A stretch of 64,000 nt of DNA. Origin: Thiothrix litoralis (lineage in GTDB: Bacteria > Pseudomonadota > Gammaproteobacteria > Thiotrichales > Thiotrichaceae). The translations under genes and the position numbers were made by a program. How positions within the stretch are numbered: the first letter of the stretch is position 1; the number at the start of each line of letters is the position of its first letter. Location of the stretch: the NCBI RefSeq assembly GCF_017901135.1, contig NZ_CP072801.1:4120501-4184500 (forward strand). Reading direction: 5' to 3'. Positions 36,976 to 45,721 of this stretch are shown here, piece by piece. The notes below the pieces were generated by a model that had not been told where the DNA came from, searched no databases, and was given only the letters and a program-made list of their open reading frames with translations.

Positions 36976-37030
36976 GGCTGACAGTATGCCAGAATCGTTG
37001 GGATGAAATCTTGTTTAGAGGATAAAGTGC

Positions 37031-37459
37031 ATGAGTATGAGTAAAGCGGCACGGCATCAGCCGGGGCAGGCGGGGTTTTCCTTGACGGAATTGATGATCG
37101 TGATTGTGATTATCGGCATCTTGTTGGGGTTGGTATTCAGTAACCTGAATGTGATGGGGGATGCACAAAACCTCAAAGCCAAAAAAGAAGTGGGCGACCT
37201 GAAAATCAAGCTGGAAATGTACCGCGCTGATAATGGCACGTTCCCGGCTTCCGGGGCGTTGAGTGCGTTGATCACGAACCCTGGCAATGCACCGCGCTGG
37301 CGTCAATACATGAAGGCGTTGCCGAAAGACCCGTGGGGCAACGACTACCGTTACCTGAATCCGGGTACGCGCGGTGGCGAAATCGACATTTACAGCATTG
37401 GGCCGGATAAACGTGAAGGCACAGAAGATGACGTCGGTAGCTGGCAACTCGAACAGTAA
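37031..37459 (+). CDS. gspG: Type II secretion major pseudopilin GspG
   Basis: A 142-residue major pseudopilin. It has a prepilin peptidase site G/FSLTELMIVIVIIGILLGLV with Glu at +5. It has the GspG core ALPKDPWGNDYRYLNPGTRGGEIDIYSIGPDKREGTEDDVGSW, including the calcium-binding loop. It forms the pseudopilus shaft. It is first of gspGHIJ, whose partners gspKLMN are 22 kb away on the other strand. It overlaps gspH. Confidence 0.96.
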   Translation: MSMSKAARHQPGQAGFSLTELMIVIVIIGILLGLVFSNLNVMGDAQNLKAKKEVGDLKIKLEMYRADNGTFPASGALSALITNPGNAPRWRQYMKALPKDPWGNDYRYLNPGTRGGEIDIYSIGPDKREGTEDDVGSWQLEQ

Positions 37460-37958
37460 ACCGGGTACGCTGCGGGGTTTTTCCCTGCTGGAAATGATGA
37501 TCGTGATCATGGTGATCGGCATCTTGTACTCGCTGGCAGGTTCGATGTTGAACCTGTCGGTTTCCGATCCGCTGAATGAGGAAGTGGCGCGTTTGCGTGA
37601 GCGCGTGGCGATGGCGCAGGATGAAAGCATCGTGCGTTCCCAAGCGCTGGCCTTGGGCTTTGGGGAAACCGGCTATGCCTTTTTTACCCAGAATGATCGG
37701 CTTCAGTGGGAACCTGTCGAGAAAGATGGCTTGTTGAAGACCTATGAGTGGGTCGGGCAGTATGAGCCGGTGCTTTACCTGCAAGGGCAGGCGGTGAGTT
37801 TGCCCAAAAACAAGGATATTCAGCCGCAAGTATTCATTTTACCTACGGGGGAGATGATGCCGTTTGAGTGGCATTTGCGAGATAAGGATGAGCGCGACAG
37901 TGTGCTCAAGTTCGACAACGTAGGCCGTTTGGTCGATATGGCAGCGGAGTCTGGTTGA
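37428..37958 (+). CDS. gspH: Type II secretion minor pseudopilin GspH
   Basis: A 176-residue minor pseudopilin with processing site G/FSLLEMMIVIMVIGILYSLAGSML and GspH-like RERVAMAQDESIVRSQALALGF. The start at 37428 overlaps the end of gspG by 32 bases; earlier in-frame starts lie deeper in gspG and are less likely. It forms part of the pseudopilus with GspI, J and K. Confidence 0.9.
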   Translation: MTSVAGNSNSKPGTLRGFSLLEMMIVIMVIGILYSLAGSMLNLSVSDPLNEEVARLRERVAMAQDESIVRSQALALGFGETGYAFFTQNDRLQWEPVEKDGLLKTYEWVGQYEPVLYLQGQAVSLPKNKDIQPQVFILPTGEMMPFEWHLRDKDERDSVLKFDNVGRLVDMAAESG

Positions 37959-38350
37959 TGATGCGGCAGCAGCAAGGCTTCAACCTGATCGAAATTATGT
38001 TTGCCTTGCTATTGCTGGGCTTGGTGATCACGGTGAGCGTGGAAACCAGTAGTGGTGATATTGCCAGCTATAATCGCATGAAAGACACTACCTTGGCGCG
38101 TTGGGTAGCGTTTAACCAGCTTGCGGTGGTGCAGACCAGTAAGGGCTTTCCTGCGATTGGCAAGACGGAAGGCAAGCTGGAGATGGGTGATGTGCCTTGG
38201 CAGTGGCGGCAGGAAATCCTGGCGACGCCTGATGTCGACTTGCGCAAGGTGAAAGTCAGCGTGTTCCGTGAAGGGCAGGAAAAGCAAATCTTGGCGGTTG
38301 AGTTGGCTTATGTGGCGAATCCGCAGCCTAAGCAGAGGAACGGGTTATGA
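37958..38350 (+). CDS. gspI: Type II secretion minor pseudopilin GspI
   Basis: A 130-residue minor pseudopilin with the processing site QG/FNLIEIMFALLLLGLVITVSV, where Glu at +5 is kept and Asn replaces the more common Thr. RWVAFNQLAVVQ follows, as in GspI. ATG at 37958 overlaps the gspH TGA by one base; 37961 is an alternative start. Confidence 0.9.
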   Translation: MMRQQQGFNLIEIMFALLLLGLVITVSVETSSGDIASYNRMKDTTLARWVAFNQLAVVQTSKGFPAIGKTEGKLEMGDVPWQWRQEILATPDVDLRKVKVSVFREGQEKQILAVELAYVANPQPKQRNGL

Positions 38351-38994
38351 GGTATGCGCTGCAACGCTCACACGGTTTCACACTGGTTGAGCTGATGATT
38401 TCCTTGGCGATTTTTTCCTTGATGATTAGCTTGGCGTACCAGTCAGTGGGTGTGCTGATGGATACGAGCAGGCAGGTGGAACAGCCGCAGGTTGAATTCC
38501 AGCAATTGCAACGGGCGCTGGTATTTGTGGAACGGGATATGCACCAGCTTGCCTGGTTACGCCCGACGAATAGCACGCTGAATAGCGCGGTGAGTACTGG
38601 TGTCGAGCAGCGTGAGAATAACAGTATTACCCAGCCTGATGAGATCGGGGTATTACTGGCGTTTACCCGTGGCGGCAACCCGGATGTGGCGTGGCAGTTG
38701 CGTTCTTCCGGGCTGATGCGCAGCGGCTTGCAACGGGTGCGTTACGTGCTGGAAAATGGCAAACTGTTACGCCAGACGTGGAATCTGGTGGATCATGTGG
38801 AGGCAGAGGAGCCAGTTTCACTGGTATTGCTGGAGGGTGTGGAAGGAGAGCCACGTTTTCGGTTTATGGCGACGCGGGGTGGGGACTTCAAGGATGACTT
38901 GCCCAAGGATCGGTCAATGTTGGTGGCGGTGGAGCTTTCCCTGAAGCATAAACGCTTTGGGGACATCCGGCGAGTTTTCACAGTATATTTATAA
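38347..38994 (+). CDS. gspJ: Type II secretion minor pseudopilin GspJ
   Basis: A 215-residue minor pseudopilin with processing site G/FTLVELMISLAIFSLMISLAYQSV. GspJ-type LQRALVFVERDMHQL and GLQRVRYVLENGKLLRQTWNLVDH follow. It overlaps gspI by four bases (ATGA). It closes the gspGHIJ cluster. Confidence 0.93.
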   Translation: MRYALQRSHGFTLVELMISLAIFSLMISLAYQSVGVLMDTSRQVEQPQVEFQQLQRALVFVERDMHQLAWLRPTNSTLNSAVSTGVEQRENNSITQPDEIGVLLAFTRGGNPDVAWQLRSSGLMRSGLQRVRYVLENGKLLRQTWNLVDHVEAEEPVSLVLLEGVEGEPRFRFMATRGGDFKDDLPKDRSMLVAVELSLKHKRFGDIRRVFTVYL

Positions 38995-39101
38995 GGACTT
39001 GCTAATGCTCTACGGCGAGCGACTGGAATTTGATGGATTTAAACGATATAGTTCTGCCACGCCTTTCGGCGTCACGCCGCTTCGAGGAAAACTGAACACC
39101 G

Positions 39102-40244
39102 ATGAGTATAAGAAAAAATACACTGAGGGCGCTGCTAATGCTGTGGAGTATTGGCTGGCTGCCTGCTGTGCATTGCGCTGAGATTGTCAGGGTGGAAACT
39201 GTTCAGTCACTGTCACGTTCTGTGCTGGGAAGCACGGTTATTCCGTATAAGGAAGTTACGTTATCCGCCCAGATTCCGGGGGCGGTCAAGTTTGTTGCGG
39301 GCGAAGCGGGTTCCGGTTTTCGTCAGGGTGATGTGATTATTCAGATAGATGAATCGCAGTTGATGGCCAAGCGTAATGCTATTCTGGCGCAGATTTCCAT
39401 TGCCCAGGCTTCCGTGCGGAATTCTCAGGCGCAATATACCCGCGAGTTGGTGTCCCCCCGTAGTAAGGATATTGGTGCAATGCCCGGTTTTGGCTTGCCC
39501 GCGATGTTTGACATGAACATGGTGCAGCCGTTCGCGAATTCCATGATGGGCAATTATGACTCTGATATGGGGCGTTATGGCGACTTGATGAGCAGCGCGA
39601 CAGGGGTGTCGCAGGCGCAGAGCAATTTGCAGCAGGCGATGTCGCAATTGCAGGAAATTGATGCGGCTTTGCGTGATGCCAAGTCGGTGGCTCCTTTTGA
39701 GGGTATCGTGCTGGAAAAAATGGTGGAGGTGGGCGATACTGTCCAGCCCGGTCAGCCTTTGATCAAATACGGTTACGTCAAGTACAAGCGCTTGCAGGCC
39801 GATGTGCCGTCAGGGTTAGTGAGTAATTTGAGCGTTGGCATGATTGTCCCTGCCAAGATTGACAGTGATGCTACCACGATGGTGAAAATCACCCAGATTT
39901 ACCCGGTGGCTGATCCCAGCCGCCATACGGTTACGGTGAAATTTGATCTGCCGGTGGATGCAGTCGCAGCACCGGGAATGTATGCCGAAGTCTATCTGCC
40001 CGAATCTAGGCAGGGTGATGCCAAGGTGGTCGTCATCCCGGAAACGGCATTGCTCAGGGGGCGTAGCCTGCCTAGCGTACTGGTTGTGACTAATAATAAT
40101 ACCTCGGAATTGCGCTTGGTGAGGCTCGGCGCAGAGCAAGAGGATGGTAAAGTAGAAGTGGTTTCCGGTTTGAGTGATGATGAGCGTGTTATTGATAATC
40201 CGCCCAGCACTGCTTCTTCTGGTTGGATGCCTCATGCAGAATAA
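39102..40244 (+). CDS. RND pump periplasmic adaptor (HlyD/MFP family)
   Basis: A 380-residue exported membrane fusion protein. A signal peptide (ending AVHCA) is followed by the lipoyl half-motifs VTLSAQIPGAVKFVAGEAGSGFRQGDVIIQID and VAPFEGIVLEKMVEVGDTVQPGQPLI, separated by a helical hairpin. The beta-barrel and membrane-proximal domains follow (VVVIPETALLRGRSLPSVLVV). The hairpin contains an unusual Met/Gly/Phe-rich insert (GAMPGFGLPAMFDMNMVQPFANSMMGNYDSDMG, about residues 127-160), which is not typical of the family. It pairs with the pump 38 bases downstream. No outer-membrane TolC gene is present. Confidence 0.92.
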   Translation: MSIRKNTLRALLMLWSIGWLPAVHCAEIVRVETVQSLSRSVLGSTVIPYKEVTLSAQIPGAVKFVAGEAGSGFRQGDVIIQIDESQLMAKRNAILAQISIAQASVRNSQAQYTRELVSPRSKDIGAMPGFGLPAMFDMNMVQPFANSMMGNYDSDMGRYGDLMSSATGVSQAQSNLQQAMSQLQEIDAALRDAKSVAPFEGIVLEKMVEVGDTVQPGQPLIKYGYVKYKRLQADVPSGLVSNLSVGMIVPAKIDSDATTMVKITQIYPVADPSRHTVTVKFDLPVDAVAAPGMYAEVYLPESRQGDAKVVVIPETALLRGRSLPSVLVVTNNNTSELRLVRLGAEQEDGKVEVVSGLSDDERVIDNPPSTASSGWMPHAE

Positions 40245-40282
40245 ATATGTGAATATGATTTCCCCCGCAAGGAACGTAAGTA

Positions 40283-43200
40283 ATGATGAATGACTCTCCG
40301 CACAACGCACCCAGCCCCCACCAGCATCATTTGGGCATGGCGGGTTCCATGGCCAAAGCCTTCATTACTTCCCCGCTGTCATTGCTGTTGCTGCTAGCGT
40401 TTTTTGCGGTCGGTATTTTGGGGATGTGGGTAACGCCTCGTCAGGAAGATCCGCAGATTTCCGTGCCGATGGTGGATATTTTTGTGCGTTACCCCGGTGC
40501 CTCCGCACAGGAGGTGGAAAACCTCATTTCCCGTCCGCTGGAAAGCATCATGTCGGAAATGACCGGGGTAGACCACGTTTACTCCTATTCCGCCCGCGAA
40601 CAGTCGATGGTGACAGTACAGTTCATTGTTGGTCAGCAGTTGGAACAATCGCTGGTCAAGCTGTATGACAAGCTGGCTTCCAATAAAGACCGTATGCCTA
40701 TCGGGGTGCAAGAGCCGCTGGTCAAGCCGAAAGGAGCGGATGACGTTCCCTTGGTGACCCTGACCCTGTGGTCAAATCAGGTCGATGATGCCAATTTGCG
40801 GCTGGTGGGGCTGGATGTCTTGCAGAGCCTGCGTGAAGTAAACAATACCAGCCAGAGTTTTATCGTCGACGGTCGTCATGACCAGTTGAAGGTGGAAATC
40901 CTGCCCGAACGTTTGGCGACGTTTGGCGTGTCGCTGGAGCAGGTGGCGAATGCCATCCGCATGGCCAATTCCGAGCGCAATACCGGGTCAGTGGAGCCTG
41001 ATGCGCGGGTGTTCCGGGTCTACAGTGGTGCTTTCCTGAGTTCTGGTGAAGATGTCAAACGCTTGATGGTGGCGGTGATTGACGGGCGTCCGGTTTACGT
41101 GCGTGATGTGGCAACCGTGACGGAAGAGCCCAGTGATGCTGGGCGTTCAGTGGGTTATTACTCTGGGTCTGCGGGCACTGAAGGGGAAGAGAAAGCTGAT
41201 AATGCCCCGGCTGTTACCTTAGCGATTGCCAAAAAACACGGCACGAATGGGGTGGATGTTGCCAGCGAAGTGCTGAGGAAACTGGATACCCTCAAAGGCC
41301 GGATTATTCCCGATAATGTCCACGTCGCGGTGACCCGTAACTACGGTGCAACAGCCAAAGCCAAAGTTGATGAGTTGATTTTCAAACTGTTCGTGGCAAC
41401 CGGCATTGTGACGATACTGGTCTGGTTCTTCCTCGGCTTGCGTGCGGCAGGGGTGGTATTGATCGTTATTCCAGCGGTTATTACCACGACGGTGTTTTCG
41501 GCGTGGCTGATGGGGATGACGATTGACCGGGTGAGTTTGTTCGCCCTGATTTTCTCCATTGGTATTCTGGTGGATGATGCCATCGTGGTGGTGGAAAATA
41601 TTTACCGACGCTGGTTGTTGACCGAAGACACCGACGTTGAAACGGCAGTGGATGCGGTACGTGAAGTGGGTAACCCGACCATTCTGGCAACGGGTACAGT
41701 TATTGCGGCCTTGTTGCCAATGGGTTTCGTCAGCGGCATGATGGGGCCGTATATGTTACCTATCCCGGTGTTGGGGTCGGTGGCAATGGTGATCTCCTTG
41801 TTTGCCGCGTTTGCGTTTACGCCGTGGTTGACCAACCGTTTCAAGCCTTCCCTGAAAAGCCTGCATGAGGCAGCAGAAAAGGAACACAAGCAAGCAGCGC
41901 GGATGGAAAAACTGTTCCGTGGCCTGATTGTGCCCTTGGTGACGAACAAGAAAAAAGGCTACGCCTTCCTGTTTGGGATCATTATCGTGTTCTTCGCTTT
42001 CATGCTGCTGTTCTATCCGCTCAAATCAGTGCGGGTAAAAATGCTGCCGCTGGATAACAAGCCGGAATTCAACGTGGTGTTGAATATGCCGGAAGGCACG
42101 GCACTGCCCGTGACGGCTAACATGCTGCATTCAATGGCAGCCAAGCTGAAAGAAATCCCGGAAGTGACTGCGTTGCAAACCTACACAGGGACTGCCTCGC
42201 CGTTTAACTTTAACGGTTTGGTGCGCCATTACTACTTGCGCCAAGAGGCATGGCAGGCCGATATTCAGGTGCAACTGACGGATAAGCATGACCGTAAGCG
42301 TACCAGTCACCAGATTGCGGTCGAGGCGCGTGCCTTATTGCAACCGTTGCTGAAAAATTCGGGCGGTAAGTTGCAAGTGGTGGAAATGCCACCAGGCCCG
42401 CCGGTATTGCAGTCCGTGGTGGCCGAAATCTATGGCCCTGATGCGAATACCCGCCGTCAGGTTGCTGCCGATATGACCAAATTCTTTGCGCAGGCTGAAA
42501 ACCTCGATGATGTTGATAACTTGATGGAAGAGGATCATGAAATCCTGCGTTTCATCGTCGACTCTGATAAGGCGCAACGTAACGGCATCACGGCGGAAGA
42601 TGTTAACCGCACGTTGGAAATGGCAATGGGTGGCTACATTCTGGGCGACATCAAGAAAAATGCCTTGATTGATCCAACCCGTATTGTGATGCAAGTACCG
42701 TTGAGTGCCCGTTCCCAGATTTACCGACTGTCACAATTGCCCGTGACCAATCACATAGGGCAGTTTGTGCCGCTGCATGAACTCGGCACGTTTGTGTTCG
42801 ATAAGCAGGACAAGCCAATTTACCGCAAGGATCTGCGTGCAGTCGAATACGTCACTGCTGAAACGGTCGGGCGTTTGGCAGCACCGGTTTACGGTCAGGG
42901 GCAAGTGGAAAAACTGCTGGCAGATGCCAATGATGGCAAGGGTTACATAACACCTGATGGTACGCGCTTACTGGATGAAGCCTACTGGTTGAAGTCACCG
43001 CAAGATGTCGAGAGCAAGTCTGCCTTTGAATGGGGCGGTGAGTGGACAGTAACGTGGGAAACCTTCCGCGACATGGGGATTGCGTTCGCCGCTGCACTGG
43101 TATTGATTTACATGCTGATCGTGGCACAATTTGGAAACTTTACCTTGCCAGCGATTATTATGGCACCGATCCCACTGACCTTGATCGGGATTGTGCCGGG

Positions 43201-44002
43201 GCATTGGTTGATGGATGCCGAATTCACCGCCACGTCGATGATTGGTTTCATCGCGCTGGCGGGGATTATCGTGCGTAACTCCATCTTGTTGGTAGACTTC
43301 GCCCGTGAGGCGGTGGTCAATGGCGAAACGGTGCTGGAAGCAGTTATCCGCTCATGTGAGGCGCGTACCCGTCCAATCATCATTACTGCCCTCGCGCTGT
43401 TTGGTGGTTCGATGGTTATCCTGTCTGACCCCATTTTTCAGGGGATGGCGGTATCGCTGATCTTCGGTGGTGCGGTGGCAACCCTGCTTACCCTGCTGAT
43501 TATTCCGTTGGGCTGTATCAGTGCGGGTGATTCACTGGGCGGTTCCCCCGGTGGAAATGGTGGCGGCGCAGCCGGGCAAGGTGGACATCCTTCCGGTACG
43601 GCGGGTGCTGCGCAGTCCGTGAATTCAGGTAAAGGTATTGGTACTGTTGCCAAGGATGCAGTAGTCTATACCGGACTTTATTTTGTATCCTTATTGACCA
43701 GCTTGGTCAGTGGGATAATCGGCATGTTTGCTGCTGGACGTAAGCACTTGCAAAAGCGCAAGGCACGTGGTGTCGAAAAGCAGCAAGCTGTACGTAAGCA
43801 AGCTAAGGCACAGGCTGCGGCTTCCGTTGCCAAGGTGGTGGCAGAAAAGAAACCTGCGACGCCTGCCGTGGAAGAGGTCACTGAGGAGATACAACAAGAA
43901 TCGTTAACACCACAAGATGATATGCATCCTGTTTCTGGTGAAGTTCAGGAAAGGAAGAAGCCGTCAGGCAGACGGGGCATAAAACTTAAGACAGACATTT
44001 AA
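40283..44002 (+). CDS. RND-family efflux permease with extended C-terminus
   Basis: A 1239-residue inner-membrane proton-driven pump. Motifs include SPLSLLLLLAFFAVGILGMWVTPRQEDPQI at TM1, FSIGILVDDAIVVVENIYRRW with the paired Asp in TM4, and MIGFIALAGIIVRNSILLVDFARE near TM10. It is of the AcrB-like group. After TM11 there is a Gly/Ser-rich stretch (GGSPGGNGGGAAGQGG), a last span, then about 100 residues of Lys/Ala/Glu-rich tail ending KKPSGRRGIKLKTDI. Usual length is near 1050, so the tail is an addition. Confidence 0.93.
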   Translation: MMNDSPHNAPSPHQHHLGMAGSMAKAFITSPLSLLLLLAFFAVGILGMWVTPRQEDPQISVPMVDIFVRYPGASAQEVENLISRPLESIMSEMTGVDHVYSYSAREQSMVTVQFIVGQQLEQSLVKLYDKLASNKDRMPIGVQEPLVKPKGADDVPLVTLTLWSNQVDDANLRLVGLDVLQSLREVNNTSQSFIVDGRHDQLKVEILPERLATFGVSLEQVANAIRMANSERNTGSVEPDARVFRVYSGAFLSSGEDVKRLMVAVIDGRPVYVRDVATVTEEPSDAGRSVGYYSGSAGTEGEEKADNAPAVTLAIAKKHGTNGVDVASEVLRKLDTLKGRIIPDNVHVAVTRNYGATAKAKVDELIFKLFVATGIVTILVWFFLGLRAAGVVLIVIPAVITTTVFSAWLMGMTIDRVSLFALIFSIGILVDDAIVVVENIYRRWLLTEDTDVETAVDAVREVGNPTILATGTVIAALLPMGFVSGMMGPYMLPIPVLGSVAMVISLFAAFAFTPWLTNRFKPSLKSLHEAAEKEHKQAARMEKLFRGLIVPLVTNKKKGYAFLFGIIIVFFAFMLLFYPLKSVRVKMLPLDNKPEFNVVLNMPEGTALPVTANMLHSMAAKLKEIPEVTALQTYTGTASPFNFNGLVRHYYLRQEAWQADIQVQLTDKHDRKRTSHQIAVEARALLQPLLKNSGGKLQVVEMPPGPPVLQSVVAEIYGPDANTRRQVAADMTKFFAQAENLDDVDNLMEEDHEILRFIVDSDKAQRNGITAEDVNRTLEMAMGGYILGDIKKNALIDPTRIVMQVPLSARSQIYRLSQLPVTNHIGQFVPLHELGTFVFDKQDKPIYRKDLRAVEYVTAETVGRLAAPVYGQGQVEKLLADANDGKGYITPDGTRLLDEAYWLKSPQDVESKSAFEWGGEWTVTWETFRDMGIAFAAALVLIYMLIVAQFGNFTLPAIIMAPIPLTLIGIVPGHWLMDAEFTATSMIGFIALAGIIVRNSILLVDFAREAVVNGETVLEAVIRSCEARTRPIIITALALFGGSMVILSDPIFQGMAVSLIFGGAVATLLTLLIIPLGCISAGDSLGGSPGGNGGGAAGQGGHPSGTAGAAQSVNSGKGIGTVAKDAVVYTGLYFVSLLTSLVSGIIGMFAAGRKHLQKRKARGVEKQQAVRKQAKAQAAASVAKVVAEKKPATPAVEEVTEEIQQESLTPQDDMHPVSGEVQERKKPSGRRGIKLKTDI

Positions 44003-44020
44003 TCTGGAAGGAAGACTAGC

Positions 44021-45658
44021 ATGATTATATTTAACAAAAAGCAACTGGCGACAGCGGTTGCCACAGTAGCTACTTCTGCTGCCGTGGTATTGTTTAGCGC
44101 CAACGTCTGGGCTGACGGCGCTGATTTACCACCACCACCACCGGGGCCATTTATTGTTGAAGGTGCAGCAGCATCAGCCGCAGCCGCAGCAGATACCCCG
44201 ATGAATGCACCTGTTGCACCAGCAGCACCGCAAGCACCCGAAGCGCCGGTAGCACCTGAAGCGCCTGCTAAATCTGAAGCTGCCGCAGCGCCGACTGCTG
44301 AGATTAAAACACCTGAAGCTCCTTCAGATCCGGCGGTTCCTACGGTTTCCGATGCATCAGCAGACACAGTTGAGGTGAAGACACCCGAAGCCCCCGAAGC
44401 CCCGGTAGCCGCTGAAGCGAAAGCGCCAGAAGCCCCGGTAGCCGCTGAAGCGCAAGCTCCGGCAGCACCCGAAGCCCCGGTAGCCGCTGAAGCACAAGCC
44501 CCGGCAGCACCAGAAGCCGCTGAAGCACAAGCTCCGGTAGCGCCCGAAGCACCACCGGTAGCCGCTGAAGCACAAGCTCCGGCAGCGCCCGAAGCCCCGG
44601 TAGCCGCTGAAGCACAAGCTCCGGCAGCGCCCGAAGCCCCGGTAGCCGCTGAAGCACAAGCTCCGGCAGCGCCCGAAGCCCCGGTAGTACCAGAAGCCGC
44701 TGAAGCACAAGCCCCGGCAGCACCCGAAGCCCCGGTAGCCGCTGAAGCACAAGCTCCGGCAGCACCAGAAGCCCCGGTAGCCGCTGAAGCACAAGCCCCG
44801 GCAGCCCCGGTAGCCGCTGAAGCACAAGCTCCGGCAGCACCCGAAGCCCCGGTAGCCGCTGAAGTACAAGCTCCGGCAGCACCAGAAGCCGCTGAAGCAC
44901 AAGCCCCGGCAGCACCAGAAGCCCCGGTAGCCGCTGAAGCACAAGCTCCGGCAGCACCAGAAGCCGCTGAAGCACAAGCCCCGGCAGCACCAGAAGCACC
45001 GGTAGCCGCTGAAGCACAAGCTCCGGCAGCACCCGAAGCCCCGGTAGCCGCTGAAGCACAAGCCCCGGCAGCGCCCGAAGCCCCGGTAGCCGCTGAAGCA
45101 CAAGCTCCGGTAGCGCCCGAAGCCCCGCCGGTAGCCGCTGAAGCACAAGCTCCGGCAGCGCCCGAAGCCCCGGTAGCCGCTGAAGCACAAGCTCCGGTAG
45201 CGCCCGAAGCCCCGCGGGTAGCCGCTGAAGCACAAGCTCCGGCAGCGCCCGAAGCCCCGGTATCCGCTGAAGTACAAGCTCCGGCAGCGCCCGAAGCCCC
45301 GGTATCCGCTGAAGTACAAGCTCCGGCAGCACCCGAAGCCCCGGTATCCGCTGAAGCGCCCGAAGCCCCGGTAGCCCCTGAAGCACAAGCTCCCGAAGCG
45401 CCAAAAGCTCCAACTGCACCCGAGGGGCTTCAGGTGGTAGTACCGGACGCAGCAGCAACCCAAGATGCAGCATCCGAGGTTCCGGCGGCTCCTGCTCAGC
45501 CAGAAGCACCTGCTGTGCCAGTGCAACCCGCAGAGCCGCCTAAGCCAGAAGTACCTGCAGCACCCGAAGTTCCGGCGGCTCCTGCTCAGCCAGAAGCACC
45601 TGCTGTGCCAGTGCAACCCGCAGAGCCGCCTAAGCCAGAAGTACCTGAGCAGAAGTAA
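44021..45658 (+). CDS. Exported Ala/Pro/Glu repeat protein
   Basis: A 545-residue low-complexity protein. A signal peptide (LATAVATVATSAAVVLFSANVWA) leads to DLPPPPPG and then a long run of 14-residue units of type AAEAQAPAAPEAPV, with small variants. The end carries two 30-residue repeats containing PAQPEAPAVPVQPAEPPKPEVP. It has no cysteine and no recognisable domain. It should be an extended, stiff, acidic chain in the periplasm, similar in style to TonB or Pro-Ala linkers. It follows the pump gene by 18 bases, so it is in the same operon, and ends with a terminator. Confidence 0.85.
   Translation: MIIFNKKQLATAVATVATSAAVVLFSANVWADGADLPPPPPGPFIVEGAAASAAAAADTPMNAPVAPAAPQAPEAPVAPEAPAKSEAAAAPTAEIKTPEAPSDPAVPTVSDASADTVEVKTPEAPEAPVAAEAKAPEAPVAAEAQAPAAPEAPVAAEAQAPAAPEAAEAQAPVAPEAPPVAAEAQAPAAPEAPVAAEAQAPAAPEAPVAAEAQAPAAPEAPVVPEAAEAQAPAAPEAPVAAEAQAPAAPEAPVAAEAQAPAAPVAAEAQAPAAPEAPVAAEVQAPAAPEAAEAQAPAAPEAPVAAEAQAPAAPEAAEAQAPAAPEAPVAAEAQAPAAPEAPVAAEAQAPAAPEAPVAAEAQAPVAPEAPPVAAEAQAPAAPEAPVAAEAQAPVAPEAPRVAAEAQAPAAPEAPVSAEVQAPAAPEAPVSAEVQAPAAPEAPVSAEAPEAPVAPEAQAPEAPKAPTAPEGLQVVVPDAAATQDAASEVPAAPAQPEAPAVPVQPAEPPKPEVPAAPEVPAAPAQPEAPAVPVQPAEPPKPEVPEQK
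44390..45370 (+). repeat. Tandem 42-bp-type repeats in the Ala/Pro/Glu gene
   Basis: The core unit is about 42 bases, beginning GCTGAAGCACAAGCTCCGGC, with point and length variants in multiples of three. The units encode AAEAQAPAAPEAPV. High identity between neighbours implies recent expansion and likely length variation among strains or assembly collapse. Confidence 0.9.
45479..45647 (+). repeat. 79-bp perfect direct repeat, 90-base period
   Basis: Bases 45479-45557 recur identically at 45569-45647, separated by 11 bases. Each copy encodes the same Pro/Ala-rich stretch at the C-terminus of the repeat protein. Confidence 0.9.
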
Positions 45659-45666
45659 AATAATAC

Positions 45667-45695
45667 AGCCCACCCTTTCTCACGGGTGGGCTTTT
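45667..45695 (+). terminator. Terminator after the repeat protein gene
   Basis: Nine-pair stem AGCCCACCC / GGGTGGGCT with loop TTTCTCAC, followed by TTTTG. It separates the pump-repeat operon from the ParA-like gene, although the T run is short and readthrough is possible. Confidence 0.8.
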
Positions 45696-45721
45696 GAATA
45701 ACCAGACGAAGTGAGTCGTGA

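Noticed and set aside
39004-39181. 58-codon frame starting MLYGERLEFDGF after AAGGA
   Set aside because: It has a fair ribosome-binding site but overlaps the adaptor start out of frame and shows no recognisable pattern; kept only as a possible leader peptide.
44340-45673. Two long minus-strand open frames (389 and 438 codons) across the repeat gene
   Set aside because: They are by-products of the Ala/Pro/Glu codon repeats, consist of Leu/Arg/Pro or Gly/Phe/Cys/Ser repeats, and have no ribosome-binding site or signal; the plus-strand frame has a proper signal peptide and context.
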